Counted from the stretch's first letter, positions 1 to 8,937 are shown. The stretch is 64,000 nucleotides of DNA from Hyunsoonleella pacifica (GCF_004310335.1 NZ_SIRS01000004.1:124001-188000), one strand, 5' to 3'. Notes: generated from the sequence alone by a model not told the origin. Numbers and translations: made by a program.

Positions 1-151
1 ATGTAAATATAATACGGCTTTTACCCTGTAAACTTATACCAAAATGAGGATATTTGGTATTAATCTTTAAGTTTTTGACTTGATACTTTTTAATTTGAGC
101 AAAACTCAAAGAACCAACTAATAAAAGTAGAGCTAGTGCTATTTTTTTCAA
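1..151 (-). CDS. Secreted protein, N-terminal fragment (cut by window edge)
   Basis: The minus strand opens at a TTG (149-151) and reads KKIALALLLLVGSLSFAQ, a clear cleavable signal peptide, followed by about 30 residues rich in K, I and Y. It stays open to the window edge, so most of the gene is missing. A TATATTTG box lies at 175-182, leaving a short leader. The mature start resembles the beginning of some flavobacterial OmpA/WD40-like outer-membrane proteins, but the fragment is too short to name a family. An ATG start is not available nearby in frame; the TTG start is an inference. Confidence 0.6.
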   Translation of the reverse strand, partial: MKKIALALLLLVGSLSFAQIKKYQVKNLKINTKYPHFGISLQGKSRIIFT

Positions 152-174
152 AGTAAAGAAGTTTGGTATACAAA

Positions 175-182
175 CAAATATA
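175..182 (-). promoter_or_regulatory. Bacteroidota -7 box before the truncated secreted protein
   Basis: The minus strand reads TATATTTG, a full match to TAnnTTTG, 24 nt upstream of the proposed TTG start. No convincing -33 TTTG was found at the usual distance. Confidence 0.35.
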
Positions 183-210
183 CAAATGTTTCGCTACAAG
201 ATAATTACAC

Positions 211-1386
211 TTATTCGCGTCGGTATTTTTTGGTGTCCTCAAACACATGCGTTAATATATCTTGATCCTGCTGAGTAAACTCCTCATTTCGTCTAGACAT
301 TACCACCTTAGCAACTTCAAATGCCTTTTTAGTTAAATACGTTGAAAATCCACTACTACCACCCCAACTAAAACTTGGCACAAAATTTCTTGGAAATCCA
401 CTACCAAAAATATTAGCACTTACTCCTACAACAGTACCTGTATTAAACATGGTATTTATACCACATTTACTGTGATCTCCCATCATAAGTCCACAAAACT
501 GTAGTCCTGTTTTAGCAAACCCTTCAGTTTCATAGTCCCATAATCTTACCTCTGCATAGTTGTTTTTTAAGTTAGAATTATTAGTGTCTGCTCCAAGATT
601 ACACCATTCACCTAAAACTGAGTTCCCTAAATACCCATCATGACCTTTACTAGAATATCCAAAAATCACAGAATTACCTATCTCTCCTCCTACCTTACTA
701 TATGGCCCAACTGTAGTTGGTCCGTAAATTTTTGCACCTAACTTAACTGTTGCATTTTCACATAAAGCTAGTGGACCTCTTATTATCGCACCCTCCATAA
801 TTTCGGCATTTTTTCCAATATAAATTGGGCCATTGGAAGCATTAAGTGTTGCAAATTCTAACTTAGCACCCTCTTCTATAAAAATATTTTCTGAAGCAAT
901 TATATTATTACTTTCAGGAATTGTTTGGGAAGTCCTGTCTTTCGTAAGCAATGCAAAATCTTCTTCTATAGCTTTTCCATTCTTGGAAAAAATATCCCAA
1001 GTATGCACTATTTGAATACATTCAATGTCGCATTCAATAGTTTCATAAGACTTAAAATCAATATTATCTTGTCCATCTTTTGTATAAAATGCAATAACAT
1101 CTTCTCCTCTAAATATAGCTTGGTTCTCTTTTAATTGTTTAACCATTTCAACTAATTGAAAATTTGGAAGGTAAGATGCATTTAACATTATATTTTCTTC
1201 CATTTCAACCATGGGGTACTTTTCAGATAGGTAATCTTCTGTTACAGTTGTAGTGGTAGTCTCTAAATAGGATTCCCATTTTTCTCTAATAGTTAAAATA
1301 CCAACACGAATATCAGCAACAGGTCTAGTAAATGTAAATGGCAGCAAATTATTACGCACAGGACCATCAAAAAGTATATAATTCAT
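211..1386 (-). CDS. GlmU-like putative sugar nucleotidyltransferase with hexapeptide-repeat domain
   Basis: The 391-residue protein has an N-terminal nucleotidyltransferase-like half (start MNYILFDGPVRNNLLPFTFT) and a C-terminal left-handed beta-helix of hexapeptide repeats from about residue 190 (IYIGKNAEIMEGAIIRG and following). This is the Bacteroidetes GlmU-like family. It is distinct from canonical bifunctional GlmU: the usual N-terminal LxAGxGxRM nucleotide-binding loop is not present at the start. It may transfer a nucleotide or acyl group to a sugar phosphate for the cell envelope, but the substrate is unknown. It is co-directional with the L31 gene upstream, but a terminator (1471-1500) separates them. 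Confidence 0.8.
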   Translation of the reverse strand: MNYILFDGPVRNNLLPFTFTRPVADIRVGILTIREKWESYLETTTTTVTEDYLSEKYPMVEMEENIMLNASYLPNFQLVEMVKQLKENQAIFRGEDVIAFYTKDGQDNIDFKSYETIECDIECIQIVHTWDIFSKNGKAIEEDFALLTKDRTSQTIPESNNIIASENIFIEEGAKLEFATLNASNGPIYIGKNAEIMEGAIIRGPLALCENATVKLGAKIYGPTTVGPYSKVGGEIGNSVIFGYSSKGHDGYLGNSVLGEWCNLGADTNNSNLKNNYAEVRLWDYETEGFAKTGLQFCGLMMGDHSKCGINTMFNTGTVVGVSANIFGSGFPRNFVPSFSWGGSSGFSTYLTKKAFEVAKVVMSRRNEEFTQQDQDILTHVFEDTKKYRRE

Positions 1387-1465
1387 TTAAGTTTTAGTTT
1401 ATATTAAGATCTCTACTTAAAAAAATCTAATTACAAATAATTTTAAAAATCTATCATTTAGTAAA

Positions 1466-1500
1466 AATAAAAAAGCCTTTCTACAGAGGAAAGGCTTTTA
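1466..1500 (-). terminator. Rho-independent terminator of rpmE
   Basis: AAAAGCCTTTC and GAAAGGCTTTT pair around a short loop. Read on the minus strand the stem is followed by a T-rich run, so it ends L31 transcription 20 nt after the stop codon. Confidence 0.85.
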
Positions 1501-1520
1501 TGCATATATTTTGTGTAAGT

Positions 1521-1775
1521 TTACTTCTTAAACTTAGCATATTTGTTTTTAAACTTATCAATACGACCAGCTGTATCTACCAATTTAGATTTACCAGTGT
1601 AGTAAGGATGAGATGTTCTAGAAATTTCCATTTTTACAAGTGGGTACTCAACACCATCAACTTCAATCGTTTCATTTGTATCAGCAGTAGACTTAGTTAA
1701 AAACACATCGTCGTTAGACATATCTTTAAATGCTACTATTCTGTAATTTTCTGGATGTATACCTTTTTTCATCAC
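1521..1775 (-). CDS. rpmE: 50S ribosomal protein L31 type B
   Basis: This 84-residue protein starts [20 protein letters not shown] and contains [11 protein letters not shown] and the basic tail [11 protein letters not shown], all typical of bacterial L31. It lacks the zinc-binding cysteines of the C+ form, so it is the zinc-independent (type B) form. The start may equally be the second Met (1772), which fits the usual MKKGIHP beginning. It is a single-gene transcript with its own promoter and terminator. Confidence 0.95.
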   Translation of the reverse strand: MMKKGIHPENYRIVAFKDMSNDDVFLTKSTADTNETIEVDGVEYPLVKMEISRTSHPYYTGKSKLVDTAGRIDKFKNKYAKFKK

Positions 1776-1807
1776 TTTACGCTTTAAATCTTAATTTTTT
1801 AGAGGTG

Positions 1808-1837
1808 CAAATTTAAGTAATTTTTACAAATCTACAA
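1808..1837 (-). promoter_or_regulatory. Promoter of rpmE
   Basis: On the minus strand a TTG (1835-1837), a 19-nt spacer and TAAATTTG (1808-1815) match the Bacteroidota -33/-7 pattern, 33 nt before the L31 start. Confidence 0.5.
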
Positions 1838-1863
1838 TTACTTTTTTATATTTTTTATTTAGG

Positions 1864-1892
1864 TTTGAAAATGTAACGTTTTGTTATCTTTG
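1864..1892 (+). promoter_or_regulatory. Promoter of the DUF4199 / glycosyltransferase pair
   Basis: TTTG (1864-1867), a 17-nt spacer and TATCTTTG (1885-1892) give a full match to the Bacteroidota sigma-A promoter. The ATG at 1930 follows after a leader of about 30 nt. Confidence 0.65.
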
Positions 1893-1929
1893 CTTACTAA
1901 CCATCCATATAACTAAAACAACAAAAAAT

Positions 1930-2445
1930 ATGGAAACCAAACAATTAACACCAGGCAAATTTGCAGTAAATTATGGTCTTATACTAGGCATAATTATGAT
2001 TGTAATTACAGCTATAACCTATTTTTCTGGTATCATGGAAAAAGGGGAGCAATGGCCAAATTTCATCTTGTATATTATATTTCCTGTTATTATAATTTAT
2101 GCTATAAATCGTTACAAAAAGCATAACGGAGGCTTGCTTACATTAATTGAGGCTATTAAAGTTGGCGTAGCAGTTGCCGTGATAAGTGCTTTGATTAGTA
2201 CCGTTTTTAATGCACTATTATTTTATGTAATTGATCCTGAGCTAACCGATAAAATAATGGATATTACTCGAGAAAAGCTTTATGAGAATCCAAAAATGAC
2301 AGAGGAAATGATAGATAAGACAATGGAAACTATTAAAAAGTTCTCTAACCCTTTGTTAGGTGGGGCTATAGGTATTGGACTTAGTGCATTATTTGGCTTG
2401 ATCTATTCCGTTATTGGTGGTTTAGTAATGAAAAAAGAAGCATAG
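1930..2445 (+). CDS. DUF4199 family membrane protein
   Basis: This 171-residue integral membrane protein has about four hydrophobic segments: LILGIIMIVITAITYFSG, a second near FILYIIFPVIIIY, a third around VGVAVAVISALIS, and a C-terminal glycine-rich one. An amphipathic, charged loop (DKIMDITREKLYENPKMTEE) lies between segments three and four. The pattern fits DUF4199, a Bacteroidota family of unknown function often found directly before a GT2 glycosyltransferase, as here (3-nt gap). A role in envelope lipid or sugar handling is only suggested by that neighbour. Confidence 0.85.
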   Translation: METKQLTPGKFAVNYGLILGIIMIVITAITYFSGIMEKGEQWPNFILYIIFPVIIIYAINRYKKHNGGLLTLIEAIKVGVAVAVISALISTVFNALLFYVIDPELTDKIMDITREKLYENPKMTEEMIDKTMETIKKFSNPLLGGAIGIGLSALFGLIYSVIGGLVMKKEA

Positions 2446-2448
2446 TTA

Positions 2449-3396
2449 ATGAACATATCCGTAGTTATACCACTACTTAACGAAGAAGAATCTTTAAAAG
2501 AATTATATGATTGGATTGTACAAGTAATGCAATCCAATCATTTTTCTTATGAAATTATTTTCATTGATGATGGTAGTACAGATAATTCATGGAAAATTAT
2601 TTCTGAATTATCCGATGAGGACATTAATGTAAAAGGTATAAGATTTCTACGAAACTTTGGAAAATCACAAGCACTACATGCTGGGTTTGAAAAAGCCCAA
2701 GGTAGCGTTATCATCACTATGGATGCTGACTTACAAGACAGTCCTGATGAAATTCCAGAACTTTACAACTTAATTATTGCAGAAGGTTATGATTTGGTTT
2801 CTGGTTGGAAAAAGAAACGTTATGATGCTGTTCTTACAAAAAATTTACCTTCAAAATTATTTAACTGGGCCGCTCGAAAAACTTCTGGTGTTAAATTACA
2901 TGACTTTAATTGCGGACTTAAATCCTACAGAAAAGCTGTGGTTAAAAATATAGATGTAAATGGCGAAATGCATCGTTATATCCCAGTTTTAGCGAAAAAT
3001 GCTGGTTTTAGTAAAATTGGAGAAAAGATTGTAAAGCATCAAGCTAGAAAATACGGAGAAACCAAATTTGGTATTAACCGATTTATACATGGTTTTTTAG
3101 ACCTTATAACTATTTGGTTTTTGTCTCATTTTGCTAAGCGCCCTATGCATTTATTTGGTGCATTAGGCGTTATTATGTTTATTATTGGGTTTGGATTTGC
3201 ATTCTATTTAGGTATTGATAAATTATATATTAACAAAACTGGCAGATTAATTACTCAACGCCCTCAATTCTATATTGCTTTAGCAACCATGATTATTGGC
3301 ACACAATTTTTCGTAGCTGGATTTTTAGGCGAACTAATTCTTCGAAATAGAACAGATAAACGCCGTTACCTCATAAAAAATGAGTTAAATTTCTAA
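2449..3396 (+). CDS. Family 2 glycosyltransferase, polyprenyl-phosphate type (DPM1/GtrB-like)
   Basis: The N-terminal GT-A domain carries VVIPLLNEEESL, the nucleotide-binding IDDGSTDNS and the metal-binding DADLQDSP (DxD equivalent). Two hydrophobic helices follow near residues 235-260 and 275-300, as in enzymes that load a sugar from a UDP or GDP donor onto polyprenyl phosphate at the inner membrane. Length (315 aa) is normal for the family. It follows the DUF4199 gene after 3 nt and is probably co-transcribed with it. The sugar cannot be read from sequence. Confidence 0.88.
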   Translation: MNISVVIPLLNEEESLKELYDWIVQVMQSNHFSYEIIFIDDGSTDNSWKIISELSDEDINVKGIRFLRNFGKSQALHAGFEKAQGSVIITMDADLQDSPDEIPELYNLIIAEGYDLVSGWKKKRYDAVLTKNLPSKLFNWAARKTSGVKLHDFNCGLKSYRKAVVKNIDVNGEMHRYIPVLAKNAGFSKIGEKIVKHQARKYGETKFGINRFIHGFLDLITIWFLSHFAKRPMHLFGALGVIMFIIGFGFAFYLGIDKLYINKTGRLITQRPQFYIALATMIIGTQFFVAGFLGELILRNRTDKRRYLIKNELNF

Positions 3397-3470
3397 TTTA
3401 ATCGTTTTACCTTTCATGAATATTTATAGAAAAAGGCTTTGATTTAAAGTCATTTTTTTAATCAAATGTT

Positions 3471-3478
3471 TACTTTTG
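3471..3478 (+). promoter_or_regulatory. -7 box before the phosphohexomutase gene
   Basis: TACTTTTG matches TAnnTTTG and lies 24 nt before the ATG at 3503. It helps fix the start, because an upstream in-frame codon at 3476 would lie within the promoter. A -33 element is not clear. Confidence 0.45.
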
Positions 3479-3502
3479 TTTATACTTAAAAATAAGATAA
3501 TT

Positions 3503-5233
3503 ATGATTCACATAGAACCAAAAATTTTAGATAGAATAAACTCTTGGTTAACCCCTACTTTTGATGCAGAAACACAACAAGTCATTAAAGATAGTATTGC
3601 GAATCATCCTAAAGATATTCAAGAGAGTTTTTATAAAGATTTAGAGTTTGGTACTGGAGGCATGAGAGGTGTTATGGGGGTTGGCACCAACAGAATTAAC
3701 AAATATACGCTTGGAAAAAGCACACAAGGTTTAAGCAATTATTTACTTAAGCAATTTCCTAATGAAACACCTAAAGCGGTTATAGCGTATGATTGTAGAC
3801 ATAATAGTAAGACGCTAGCCAAAGTAGTAGCTGATGTGTTTTCAGCTAATAGTATCGATGTTTTTTTATTTGAAGATTTACGCCCTACTCCAGAATTATC
3901 TTTCGCAGTAAAACATCTAAACTGCCACTGCGGTATTGTTTTAACAGCTTCTCACAATCCACCTGAATATAATGGATATAAAGTGTATTGGCAAGATGGT
4001 GGGCAATTGGTGCCTCCACATGACAGTGCTGTAATTAACGAAATAAACAATATAAACTATTCTGATATAAAATTTGAAGCAAATAACTCCTTAATTACCT
4101 ACATAGGAAATGATGTAGATGATAAATTTATTGATGCTTCAGTAGAAAATGGAAGTGTTGGAGCTTCACAAACAGCCAAAGACGATTTGAAAATTGTTTT
4201 TACCTCACTTCATGGCACTTCTATTACTGCAGTTCCAGAAACGTTAAAACGTGCTGGTTATAAAAATGTACATATTGTTGAGGAACAGCGTAAGCCAGAC
4301 GGTGGATTTCCTACAGTAAAATCGCCCAATCCAGAAGAACCAGCAGCATTAAAAATGGCTTTGGAATTAGCTGAAGAAGTTGGAGCAGATATTGTAATCG
4401 GTACAGATCCAGATTGTGACAGATTAGGCGTTGCTGTACGTAATTCTGATAACGAATTACAACTACTTAATGGTAATCAAACCATGATTATGATGGTAGA
4501 TTTTCTATTAAAAAAATGGAAATCTGAAAGCAACATAAAAGGAAAAGAATTTATTGCCACTACTATAGTTTCTACACCAATGCTCAATAAACTGGCAGAA
4601 GCTTATAATGTAGACAACAAGATTGTACTAACTGGATTTAAGTGGATTGCAAAATTAATAAAAGACTACCCTGAGTTAGACTTTATTGGAGGTGGTGAGG
4701 AAAGTTTTGGTTTTATGGTAGGCGATTTTGTGAGAGACAAAGATGCTGTTACCTCTACTCTTTTGGCTTGTGAAATCGCCGCAATAACTAAAGCTAATGG
4801 CAGTTCGTTCTTTGAAGAATTAGTAAAGCTTTATGTTGAGCATGGATGTTTTAAAGAGAAACTAATCTCACTAACTAAAAAAGGAATTGAAGGTGCAGAA
4901 GAAATTAAACAGATGATGGTAGATGCGCGTCAAAATCCTCTGACTGAGATAAGTGGGTCAAAAGTGGTAAAAATTGAAGATTACGAATCTGCAACATCTA
5001 AAAATTTAGCTACAGGAGAAACTACAACACTTGACATTCCTAAATCTAACGTAATTATTTATTATACCGAAGATGGAAGTCAAATAGCATTGAGACCAAG
5101 TGGTACAGAACCTAAAATAAAGTTTTATGTAAGTGTAAATTCTAAATTGGATGCTACTGAAAACTTTAAAACTTTAGAGCAGCAATTAGACACTAAAGCT
5201 GAAACTATCCTTAAGGATATGAATTTGATTTAA
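3503..5233 (+). CDS. Phospho-sugar mutase (phosphoglucomutase/phosphomannomutase)
   Basis: The protein belongs to the alpha-D-phosphohexomutase superfamily: GTGGMRGVMGVGTNRIN near the N-terminus, the phosphoserine loop TASHNP, the Mg-binding loop GTDPDCDRLG, the sugar-specificity region GGGEESFGF, and the C-terminal phosphate-binding RPSGTEPKIKFY. It interconverts hexose 1- and 6-phosphates for glycogen, polysaccharide or nucleotide-sugar synthesis. At about 576 aa it is of the long PgcA-like type. The start MIHIEPKILDRI is preferred over a codon 27 nt upstream because of the promoter position. The stop overlaps the start of the ABC exporter by one base (TAATG). Confidence 0.92.
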   Translation: MIHIEPKILDRINSWLTPTFDAETQQVIKDSIANHPKDIQESFYKDLEFGTGGMRGVMGVGTNRINKYTLGKSTQGLSNYLLKQFPNETPKAVIAYDCRHNSKTLAKVVADVFSANSIDVFLFEDLRPTPELSFAVKHLNCHCGIVLTASHNPPEYNGYKVYWQDGGQLVPPHDSAVINEINNINYSDIKFEANNSLITYIGNDVDDKFIDASVENGSVGASQTAKDDLKIVFTSLHGTSITAVPETLKRAGYKNVHIVEEQRKPDGGFPTVKSPNPEEPAALKMALELAEEVGADIVIGTDPDCDRLGVAVRNSDNELQLLNGNQTMIMMVDFLLKKWKSESNIKGKEFIATTIVSTPMLNKLAEAYNVDNKIVLTGFKWIAKLIKDYPELDFIGGGEESFGFMVGDFVRDKDAVTSTLLACEIAAITKANGSSFFEELVKLYVEHGCFKEKLISLTKKGIEGAEEIKQMMVDARQNPLTEISGSKVVKIEDYESATSKNLATGETTTLDIPKSNVIIYYTEDGSQIALRPSGTEPKIKFYVSVNSKLDATENFKTLEQQLDTKAETILKDMNLI

Positions 5234-7068
5234 TGAGTCATTTTAAAAATATCTTAGGGTATGCAAAGCCCTACAAGCGATATGCCATAGGACACGTTAT
5301 TTCTAACGTGTTTTTTGCATTATTTGGCACCTTATCATTTATTGCTTTAAAACCAATGTTGGATGTTATTTTCGATAAGGAAAAGGTTGTTCCTAAGTCA
5401 AAGCCGGTATATACTAGTATTGATAAATTGGGGGAATTTGCAGGAGATTATCTTAATTTCGAAATGCATCAGTTTACAGGTGGAGATAAAGCAAAAGCAT
5501 TAATGTTTACCATCGGGTTAATTGTAGTCATGTTTCTACTTAAAAACCTATTTGGATATCTTGCCAATTACTTTCTGGTCTTTTTAAGAAATGGTGTAAT
5601 TCGAGATATTAGAAACAGGGTATACAAAAAAACTATGGAGCTGCCTTTATCCTTCTTTTCAGACCAAAGAAAAGGCGATATACTTGCGAGAGTTACTGGT
5701 GATGTTCAAGATTTACAATATTCTTTTTTATCTGTTTTGGAACTCATTGTTAGAGAACCTCTAACAATTTTATTTACCATTATTGCTATGGTATACATTA
5801 GTCCAAAACTCACATTATTTGTGTTTATTTTTATACCAGTTATGGGGTTTGTTATTTCAAGAATTGGCAAAAGCTTAAAGCGAAAATCAGACCGTGTCCA
5901 AAAAGAACAAGGTATGTTTTTATCTACTTTAGAAGAAACACTAACTGGCTTAAGAATAATAAAAGGGTTTAGTGCAGAAGATAAATTCAACGAAAAGTTT
6001 CAAGAATCTACATCTAGATTTTATCGTTTCTCTAACAAATTGATGAATCGTCAAAATTTAGCTTCTCCAGCAAGTGAATTTTTAGGCATTTGTATGATAT
6101 CTGTAATATTATGGTATGGTGGTAATCTTGTTTTAAATAATGATGCAAGCTTAGCTCTAGACGGAGGTAACTTCCTTATTTACATGGGATTAGCTTACAA
6201 TATATTAACTCCAGCAAAAGCTATTTCTAGAGGCCTATATAACATCAAAAAGGGAAGTGCAGCCGCTGAACGTATTCAAGAAATAATTGATACGCCAAAT
6301 CCTTTAAAAGACAAACCAAATGCTCAGATTAAAGAAGGTTTCGCTTCTAAAATAGAATTTAAAGATGTCTCGTTTAAGTATGAGGATGACTATGTGCTAA
6401 AAGACTTTTCTTTGACAATCCCTAAGGGAAAAACAGTGGCACTAGTTGGTCAATCTGGTAGTGGAAAATCTACAGTAGCCAACCTGATTACACGTTTTTA
6501 TGATGTTAACAAGGGGGAAATTTTGATTGACGGTATAAACATTCAAGATTTAACAACAAGCTCCCTTAGAAAGCAATTAGGAATAGTAACTCAAGATGCC
6601 ATTTTATTTAATGATAGTATTAAAAACAACCTAAAGCTAGGTAACAAAAATGCTACAGATGATGAAATTTTAGAAGCTTTAAAAGTAGCTAATGCTTGGG
6701 AATTTGTAAAAGACTTACCTGAAGGCATCGATACAAATATAGGAGACGCAGGAAACAAATTATCTGGTGGACAAAAACAACGCTTAAGTATTGCAAGAGC
6801 AGTTTTAAAAAGCCCTCCTATTATGGTGTTGGATGAGGCTACTTCTGCTTTAGATACCGAAAGTGAACGTTTGGTTCAAATAGCATTGGAAAATATGATG
6901 AAAAATAGAACTTCTATTGTGATTGCGCACAGATTATCTACAATTCAAAATGCAGATGAAATTTTAGTGTTAAGTAAAGGAGAAATCGTTGAGCAGGGAA
7001 AACATAGCGATCTAATCGCCAAAAAAGGAACTTATCATAAACTGGTTGAAATGCAAAGTATAGGATAG
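5233..7068 (+). CDS. ABC exporter, fused permease and ATPase (MsbA/lipid exporter-like)
   Basis: This is a half-transporter of 611 aa with an N-terminal six-helix exporter domain and a C-terminal ATPase. All catalytic motifs are intact: Walker A GQSGSGKST, Q-loop VTQDAILF, signature LSGGQKQR, Walker B IMVLDEATSALD and H-loop IAHRLST. The overall pattern resembles MsbA-type lipid or drug exporters. It is translationally coupled to the phosphohexomutase gene and the unit ends in a strong terminator at 7098. Substrate unknown. It is a useful contrast to the degenerate ABC protein at 60.5 kb. Confidence 0.88.
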   Translation: MSHFKNILGYAKPYKRYAIGHVISNVFFALFGTLSFIALKPMLDVIFDKEKVVPKSKPVYTSIDKLGEFAGDYLNFEMHQFTGGDKAKALMFTIGLIVVMFLLKNLFGYLANYFLVFLRNGVIRDIRNRVYKKTMELPLSFFSDQRKGDILARVTGDVQDLQYSFLSVLELIVREPLTILFTIIAMVYISPKLTLFVFIFIPVMGFVISRIGKSLKRKSDRVQKEQGMFLSTLEETLTGLRIIKGFSAEDKFNEKFQESTSRFYRFSNKLMNRQNLASPASEFLGICMISVILWYGGNLVLNNDASLALDGGNFLIYMGLAYNILTPAKAISRGLYNIKKGSAAAERIQEIIDTPNPLKDKPNAQIKEGFASKIEFKDVSFKYEDDYVLKDFSLTIPKGKTVALVGQSGSGKSTVANLITRFYDVNKGEILIDGINIQDLTTSSLRKQLGIVTQDAILFNDSIKNNLKLGNKNATDDEILEALKVANAWEFVKDLPEGIDTNIGDAGNKLSGGQKQRLSIARAVLKSPPIMVLDEATSALDTESERLVQIALENMMKNRTSIVIAHRLSTIQNADEILVLSKGEIVEQGKHSDLIAKKGTYHKLVEMQSIG

Positions 7069-7097
7069 TTTATTTTCGATTAAAATATTACAAAAAG

Positions 7098-7133
7098 AAA
7101 AAGGATAGTGATTTGGGCAACTATCCTTTTTTT
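7098..7133 (+). terminator. Rho-independent terminator after the ABC exporter
   Basis: AAAGGATAGT and ACTATCCTTT form a perfect stem around a ten-base loop, followed by a T run. Confidence 0.85.
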
Positions 7134-7371
7134 ATTCATGCTAGACTTGGGGACGACTAACATATATAAGTAGGTTTCTGTTACAAATCTATATCAAAAA
7201 TGCATACGAAACAAGAAAAAAATGCATTTTATCGTATTTATTTACATTTTATCGATATTTAATTTTATAATTGTATGATTATTAAACAATTACAATAGCA
7301 AGGCGTTTTTAAAAAAAATCACGTATTAAACTTTAGCTATATTTAACAGTCTAAAATTTTAAATCACTTTT
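7134..7371. other. Intergenic region before the first ECF sigma gene
   Basis: No gene was seen. The stretch is very AT-rich and contains two imperfect copies of CATTTTATCG(A)TATTTA about 21 nt apart (7225-7261), and an ECF-like promoter at its right end, listed separately. Confidence 0.5.
7328..7356 (+). promoter_or_regulatory. Possible ECF-type promoter of the first sigma gene
   Basis: AAACTT (7328-7333), a 15-nt spacer and GTCTAAAA (7349-7356) resemble the AAC / GTC elements of ECF promoters, 16 nt before the GTG start. It differs from the four sites of the second sigma factor, so it would be read by a different ECF factor, possibly autoregulation. Confidence 0.35.
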
Positions 7372-7914
7372 GTGAACAACGAAATTCAACTTGTAAAAGA
7401 GTTGCAATCGCAACAACATAAAGAGAAAGCCTTTAGAGAACTTATTTCTCTCTACAAGGAGCGCTTGTATTGGCATATCCGTAACATTGTTAAATCACAT
7501 GAGGATACTGATGATGTCTTGCAAAATACATTTATTAAAATTTATAAAAACATTAATAACTTTAAGGGAGATAGTAAATTATTTTCTTGGATGTATCGCA
7601 TTGCTACTAATGAATCTATAACGCTGCTAAATAAAAATGCTAAACGTTTACAGATTACCAGTGAAGAAGTACAACAGTTAGCTATTAACAACCTAACCTC
7701 TGATGTTTATTTTGAAGGAGATGCTATTCAATTAAAGCTTCAAAAAGCTATAGCAACTCTACCCGAAAAACAGCAATTGGTATTTAATATGAAGTATTTT
7801 GAAAATTTAAAATATAAAGAAATATCAGACATCCTAGAAACTAGTGAAGGCGCCCTAAAAGCATCTTACCATATTGCAGTAAAAAAAATTGAAGTATACT
7901 TAACTGATAATTAA
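7372..7914 (+). CDS. ECF RNA polymerase sigma factor (first of two in the window)
   Basis: The 180-aa protein has sigma region 2 (HIRNIVKSHEDTDDVLQNTF with the core-binding DDVLQ) and region 4 (LPEKQQLVFNMKYFENLKYK then an HTH around EISDILETSEGALKASYHIA). It lacks regions 1 and 3, as in ECF factors. It starts at GTG; no ATG is available nearby in frame. It is followed by a single-pass membrane protein (7959) and a secreted helical protein (8477), an arrangement common in Flavobacteriia in which the downstream genes are thought to hold or sense for the sigma factor. Confidence 0.93.
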   Translation: MNNEIQLVKELQSQQHKEKAFRELISLYKERLYWHIRNIVKSHEDTDDVLQNTFIKIYKNINNFKGDSKLFSWMYRIATNESITLLNKNAKRLQITSEEVQQLAINNLTSDVYFEGDAIQLKLQKAIATLPEKQQLVFNMKYFENLKYKEISDILETSEGALKASYHIAVKKIEVYLTDN

Positions 7915-7958
7915 ACCTTTTTACGAATTATGCGTCTAAATAAATGAATGCTTAAATA

Positions 7959-8465
7959 ATGAAAAACAAAAACTTACATAGCACAAAGACTACTGGTTTT
8001 AAAACTCCAGAGGGTTATTTTGATGATTTAGATGAAAAATTACTACAATACATTAAAAGTGATGACCTTTCTGTTGATAAAATTCCATCAGGTTTTAAAG
8101 TACCAGAGCATTATTTTGAAGGAATTGAAGATAATATCATTACAGCCGTTTCAAAAGAAAAAGACACCAAAGTAATACCTTTATTCAGCAAAAAGAATAT
8201 TCGTTATGTTTCTAGTATTGCTGCTTCGGTATTATTATTGATTAGTTTATTTATATTTAATAACAAACCTGAATTTGACGATCTAGAAACACAAACCGTT
8301 GAAAATTATATTATTGATGCCAATATTAGTTCTTATGAAATAGCCTCTTTATTATCCGAAGATGATATTAATGAACACACATTTATCACAAATGATATTG
8401 AAGATGAAACTATAGAGGCTTATCTTTTAGACACAGGCGACTTTGAAAGTTTAATGATTGAATAA
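7959..8465 (+). CDS. Single-pass membrane protein, probable partner of the ECF sigma factor
   Basis: The 168-aa protein has a soluble N-terminal part of about 85 residues with two related motifs (FKTPEGYFDDLDEKL and FKVPEHYFEGIEDNI), then one membrane helix (YVSSIAASVLLLISLFIF), then a very acidic C-terminal part. The N-terminal domain would be cytoplasmic and the acidic tail periplasmic. This layout and the position right after the sigma gene suggest an anti-sigma or sigma-anchoring role. No zinc-type anti-sigma HxxxCxxC motif is present, so that function is only inferred. Confidence 0.7.
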   Translation: MKNKNLHSTKTTGFKTPEGYFDDLDEKLLQYIKSDDLSVDKIPSGFKVPEHYFEGIEDNIITAVSKEKDTKVIPLFSKKNIRYVSSIAASVLLLISLFIFNNKPEFDDLETQTVENYIIDANISSYEIASLLSEDDINEHTFITNDIEDETIEAYLLDTGDFESLMIE

Positions 8466-8476
8466 AATTTTAAAAA

Positions 8477-8920
8477 ATGAAACAATTAACTACTATAATA
8501 CTTGTGCTATTTTGTACTCTTAGCACCTATGCGCAACCAAGACATAGCGAGCGTATTAAATCTTTAAAAATTGCTTTTATTACGGATCAGTTAAATTTAA
8601 CTACAGAAGAAGCTCAAAAATTTTGGCCTGTTTACAATGATTTTGAGGAAAAGACGTCTAAAATTAGATTTGAAAAAATAAGAAGTATAAGAAATAATAT
8701 TCGTAATAATTATGACTCACTTACTGACGAAGAGGCGAAAGCTTTAATTAAAAAAATGAGCGCTGCAGAAAACAAATTACATGAATTACGCAATACATAT
8801 CACGCTAAAATCATGGATATTATTCCTGCCAAAAAAATTATCAAACTAAAAATAGCTGAAGAAGATTTTAAGAAAAAAATGTTAAAAGAATTGAGAAATA
8901 GACGAAAAGAGAAGCCTTAA
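8477..8920 (+). CDS. Secreted helical protein ('sensor of ECF-type sigma factor' type)
   Basis: A signal peptide (MKQLTTIILVLFCTLSTYAQ) precedes about 125 residues predicted to be alpha-helical, with the motif LNLTTEEAQKFWPVYNDFEEK typical of the flavobacterial periplasmic proteins annotated as sensors of ECF sigma factors and distantly like Spy/CpxP. Its highly basic C-terminus (KELRNRRKEKP) ends at a bidirectional terminator. It lies 11 nt after the membrane protein gene, so the three genes form one operon. The ligand or stress sensed is unknown. Confidence 0.75.
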   Translation: MKQLTTIILVLFCTLSTYAQPRHSERIKSLKIAFITDQLNLTTEEAQKFWPVYNDFEEKTSKIRFEKIRSIRNNIRNNYDSLTDEEAKALIKKMSAAENKLHELRNTYHAKIMDIIPAKKIIKLKIAEEDFKKKMLKELRNRRKEKP

Positions 8921-8937
8921 AAGCTTCTCTTTTTTTA
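8904..8937. terminator. Bidirectional terminator between convergent genes
   Basis: AAAGAGAAGC and GCTTCTCTTT pair around a seven-base loop with a T run on the plus side and an A-rich flank that serves the minus strand. It overlaps the 3' ends of both neighbouring genes. Confidence 0.8.

Noticed and set aside
7223-7261. Two imperfect direct repeats CATTTTATCG(A)TATTTA before the first sigma gene
   Set aside because: Only two short copies in an extremely AT-rich spacer; no third copy or spacer pattern, so no CRISPR or operator call can be supported.
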